The notes under the pieces: model-generated | The model's input: the letters and a program-made list of their open reading frames with translations, nothing else | Told to the model about the DNA's origin: nothing | The model's database searches: none | Part shown: positions 14,167 to 14,980 of the stretch, one piece after another | How positions within the stretch are numbered: position 1 is the stretch's first letter | Layout: every line of letters begins with the position of its first letter | From: Ruminococcaceae bacterium UBA2806 | GTDB lineage: Bacteria; Bacillota; Clostridia; Oscillospirales; Acutalibacteraceae | Reading direction: 5' to 3' | NCBI GenBank assembly: GCA_002351795.1 | Contig: DEHG01000093.1 | Span: 1 to 14,980 of the forward strand | Length of the DNA: 14,980 bases | Program-made: the position numbers and the translations under genes

Positions 14167-14980
14167 CAAATCCAAATGGCAGATTTGGCATACACGGCGG
14201 TCAGTATATCCCCGAAACACTGATGAACGCCGTAATTGAGCTTGAAGAAGCATATAACAGATATAAAGACGATCCCGATTTCTGCAAGGAGCTTGAAACG
14301 CTTTTCAATAACTATGCAAACAGACCCTCACTTCTGTACTTTGCCGAAAACATGACAAAGGATCTCGGCGGAGCAAAAATATATCTCAAGCGTGAGGATC
14401 TTAACCATACGGGCGCACATAAGATAAATAATGTTCTCGGTCAGGCTCTTCTTGCAAAAAAGATGGGAAAAACAAGACTTATTGCCGAAACGGGCGCAGG
14501 TCAGCATGGTGTTGCAACTGCAACGGCTGCGGCTCTTATGGGAATGGAATGTGTTGTTTTTATGGGCGAAGAGGATACGAAAAGACAGGCTCTCAATGTT
14601 TACAGAATGAAGCTTCTCGGCGCAGAGGTCATACCCGTTAAAAGCGGAACTGCTACCCTGAAGGACGCTGTTTCAGAAGCTATGAGAGAATGGACAAAAC
14701 GCATTGACGATACGCATTACTGTCTCGGCTCGGTAATGGGGCCGCACCCCTTCCCGACAATTGTGCGTGATTTCCAGGCTGTAATATCAAAGGAGATAAA
14801 GCAGCAGATGCTTGAAAAGGAAGGCAGACTTCCCGATGCTGTACTTGCCTGTGTCGGCGGCGGTTCAAATGCTATCGGCAGCTTCTACCATTTTATAGAT
14901 GATAAGGATGTAAGGCTTATCGGCTGCGAGGCTGCGGGCAGGGGGATAGATACCTTTGAAACAGCGGCTACCATTTCAAC
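14163..14980 (+). CDS. trpB: Tryptophan synthase beta subunit, 3' end outside window
   Basis: PLP enzyme joining indole and L-serine. 272 codons are present before the right edge, about two thirds of the usual 390-400 residues. The N-terminus begins RFGIHGGQYIPETLMNA. The PLP lysine is in HTGAHKINN (Lys87), the catalytic glutamate in AETGAGQHG (Glu109), and the cofactor phosphate loop is VGGGSNAIG (231-239). It overlaps trpF by ATGA, with AAGGAAG upstream. This is the TrpB1 type that partners TrpA, which is expected next but lies outside the window. Confidence 0.95.
   Translation, partial: MTNPNGRFGIHGGQYIPETLMNAVIELEEAYNRYKDDPDFCKELETLFNNYANRPSLLYFAENMTKDLGGAKIYLKREDLNHTGAHKINNVLGQALLAKKMGKTRLIAETGAGQHGVATATAAALMGMECVVFMGEEDTKRQALNVYRMKLLGAEVIPVKSGTATLKDAVSEAMREWTKRIDDTHYCLGSVMGPHPFPTIVRDFQAVISKEIKQQMLEKEGRLPDAVLACVGGGSNAIGSFYHFIDDKDVRLIGCEAAGRGIDTFETAATIS

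Overview
The window reads as chromosomal DNA of a low-to-moderate G+C member of the Firmicutes (Clostridia), most like a Ruminococcus-type gut Oscillospiraceae. This taxonomic call is an inference from four things: a Trp T-box leader with consensus sigma-A promoters, a BirA-type operator in front of bioY, strong AGGAGG ribosome binding sites, and a large Glu/Ser-rich surface protein carrying an NlpC/P60-like domain. I see no transposase, integrase, phage gene or CRISPR array. Nearly everything is recognisable housekeeping or biosynthetic sequence.

Layout from left to right. On the minus strand lie murI (75-905) and ddl (898-1980), an overlapping pair that makes D-glutamate and D-Ala-D-Ala for peptidoglycan. 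The ddl 5' leader holds a MITE-like inverted repeat (2003-2131). On the plus strand is a large exported cell-wall protein (2441-4774): signal peptide, NlpC/P60-like domain, about 160 residues of Glu/Ser-rich linker, four peptidoglycan-binding-like repeats and a C-terminal membrane anchor. It has its own promoter and terminator. On the minus strand follows bioY (5096-5692), a biotin transporter S component, with a perfect consensus promoter overlapped by a BirA-like operator. Next comes a free-standing initiator tRNA-fMet gene (6195-6271) with its own promoter and two successive hairpin terminators. The minus-strand glgP gene (6621-9044, glycogen phosphorylase) follows. Divergent from glgP is the trp operon: promoter 9325-9353, T-box leader with a UGG specifier, then trpE-trpG-trpD-trpC-trpF-trpB, with trpB running off the right edge.

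The trp genes are tightly packed (4-base ATGA overlaps at E/G, C/F and F/B). They encode the route from chorismate to indole, with tryptophan synthase beta at the edge; trpA probably lies just outside. Supply of uncharged tRNA-Trp should control read-through of the leader terminator. Biotin supply should control bioY through BirA. The two peptidoglycan precursor genes and the surface NlpC/P60-like protein form a cell-envelope neighbourhood but are divergently transcribed.

The less routine items are the architecture of the surface protein and its expandable 15-base repeat, the foldable inverted repeat in the ddl leader, the paired palindromes of the bioY operator with a possible divergent promoter that leads to no gene, and a CNT-to-CGT change in the MurI active-site motif.
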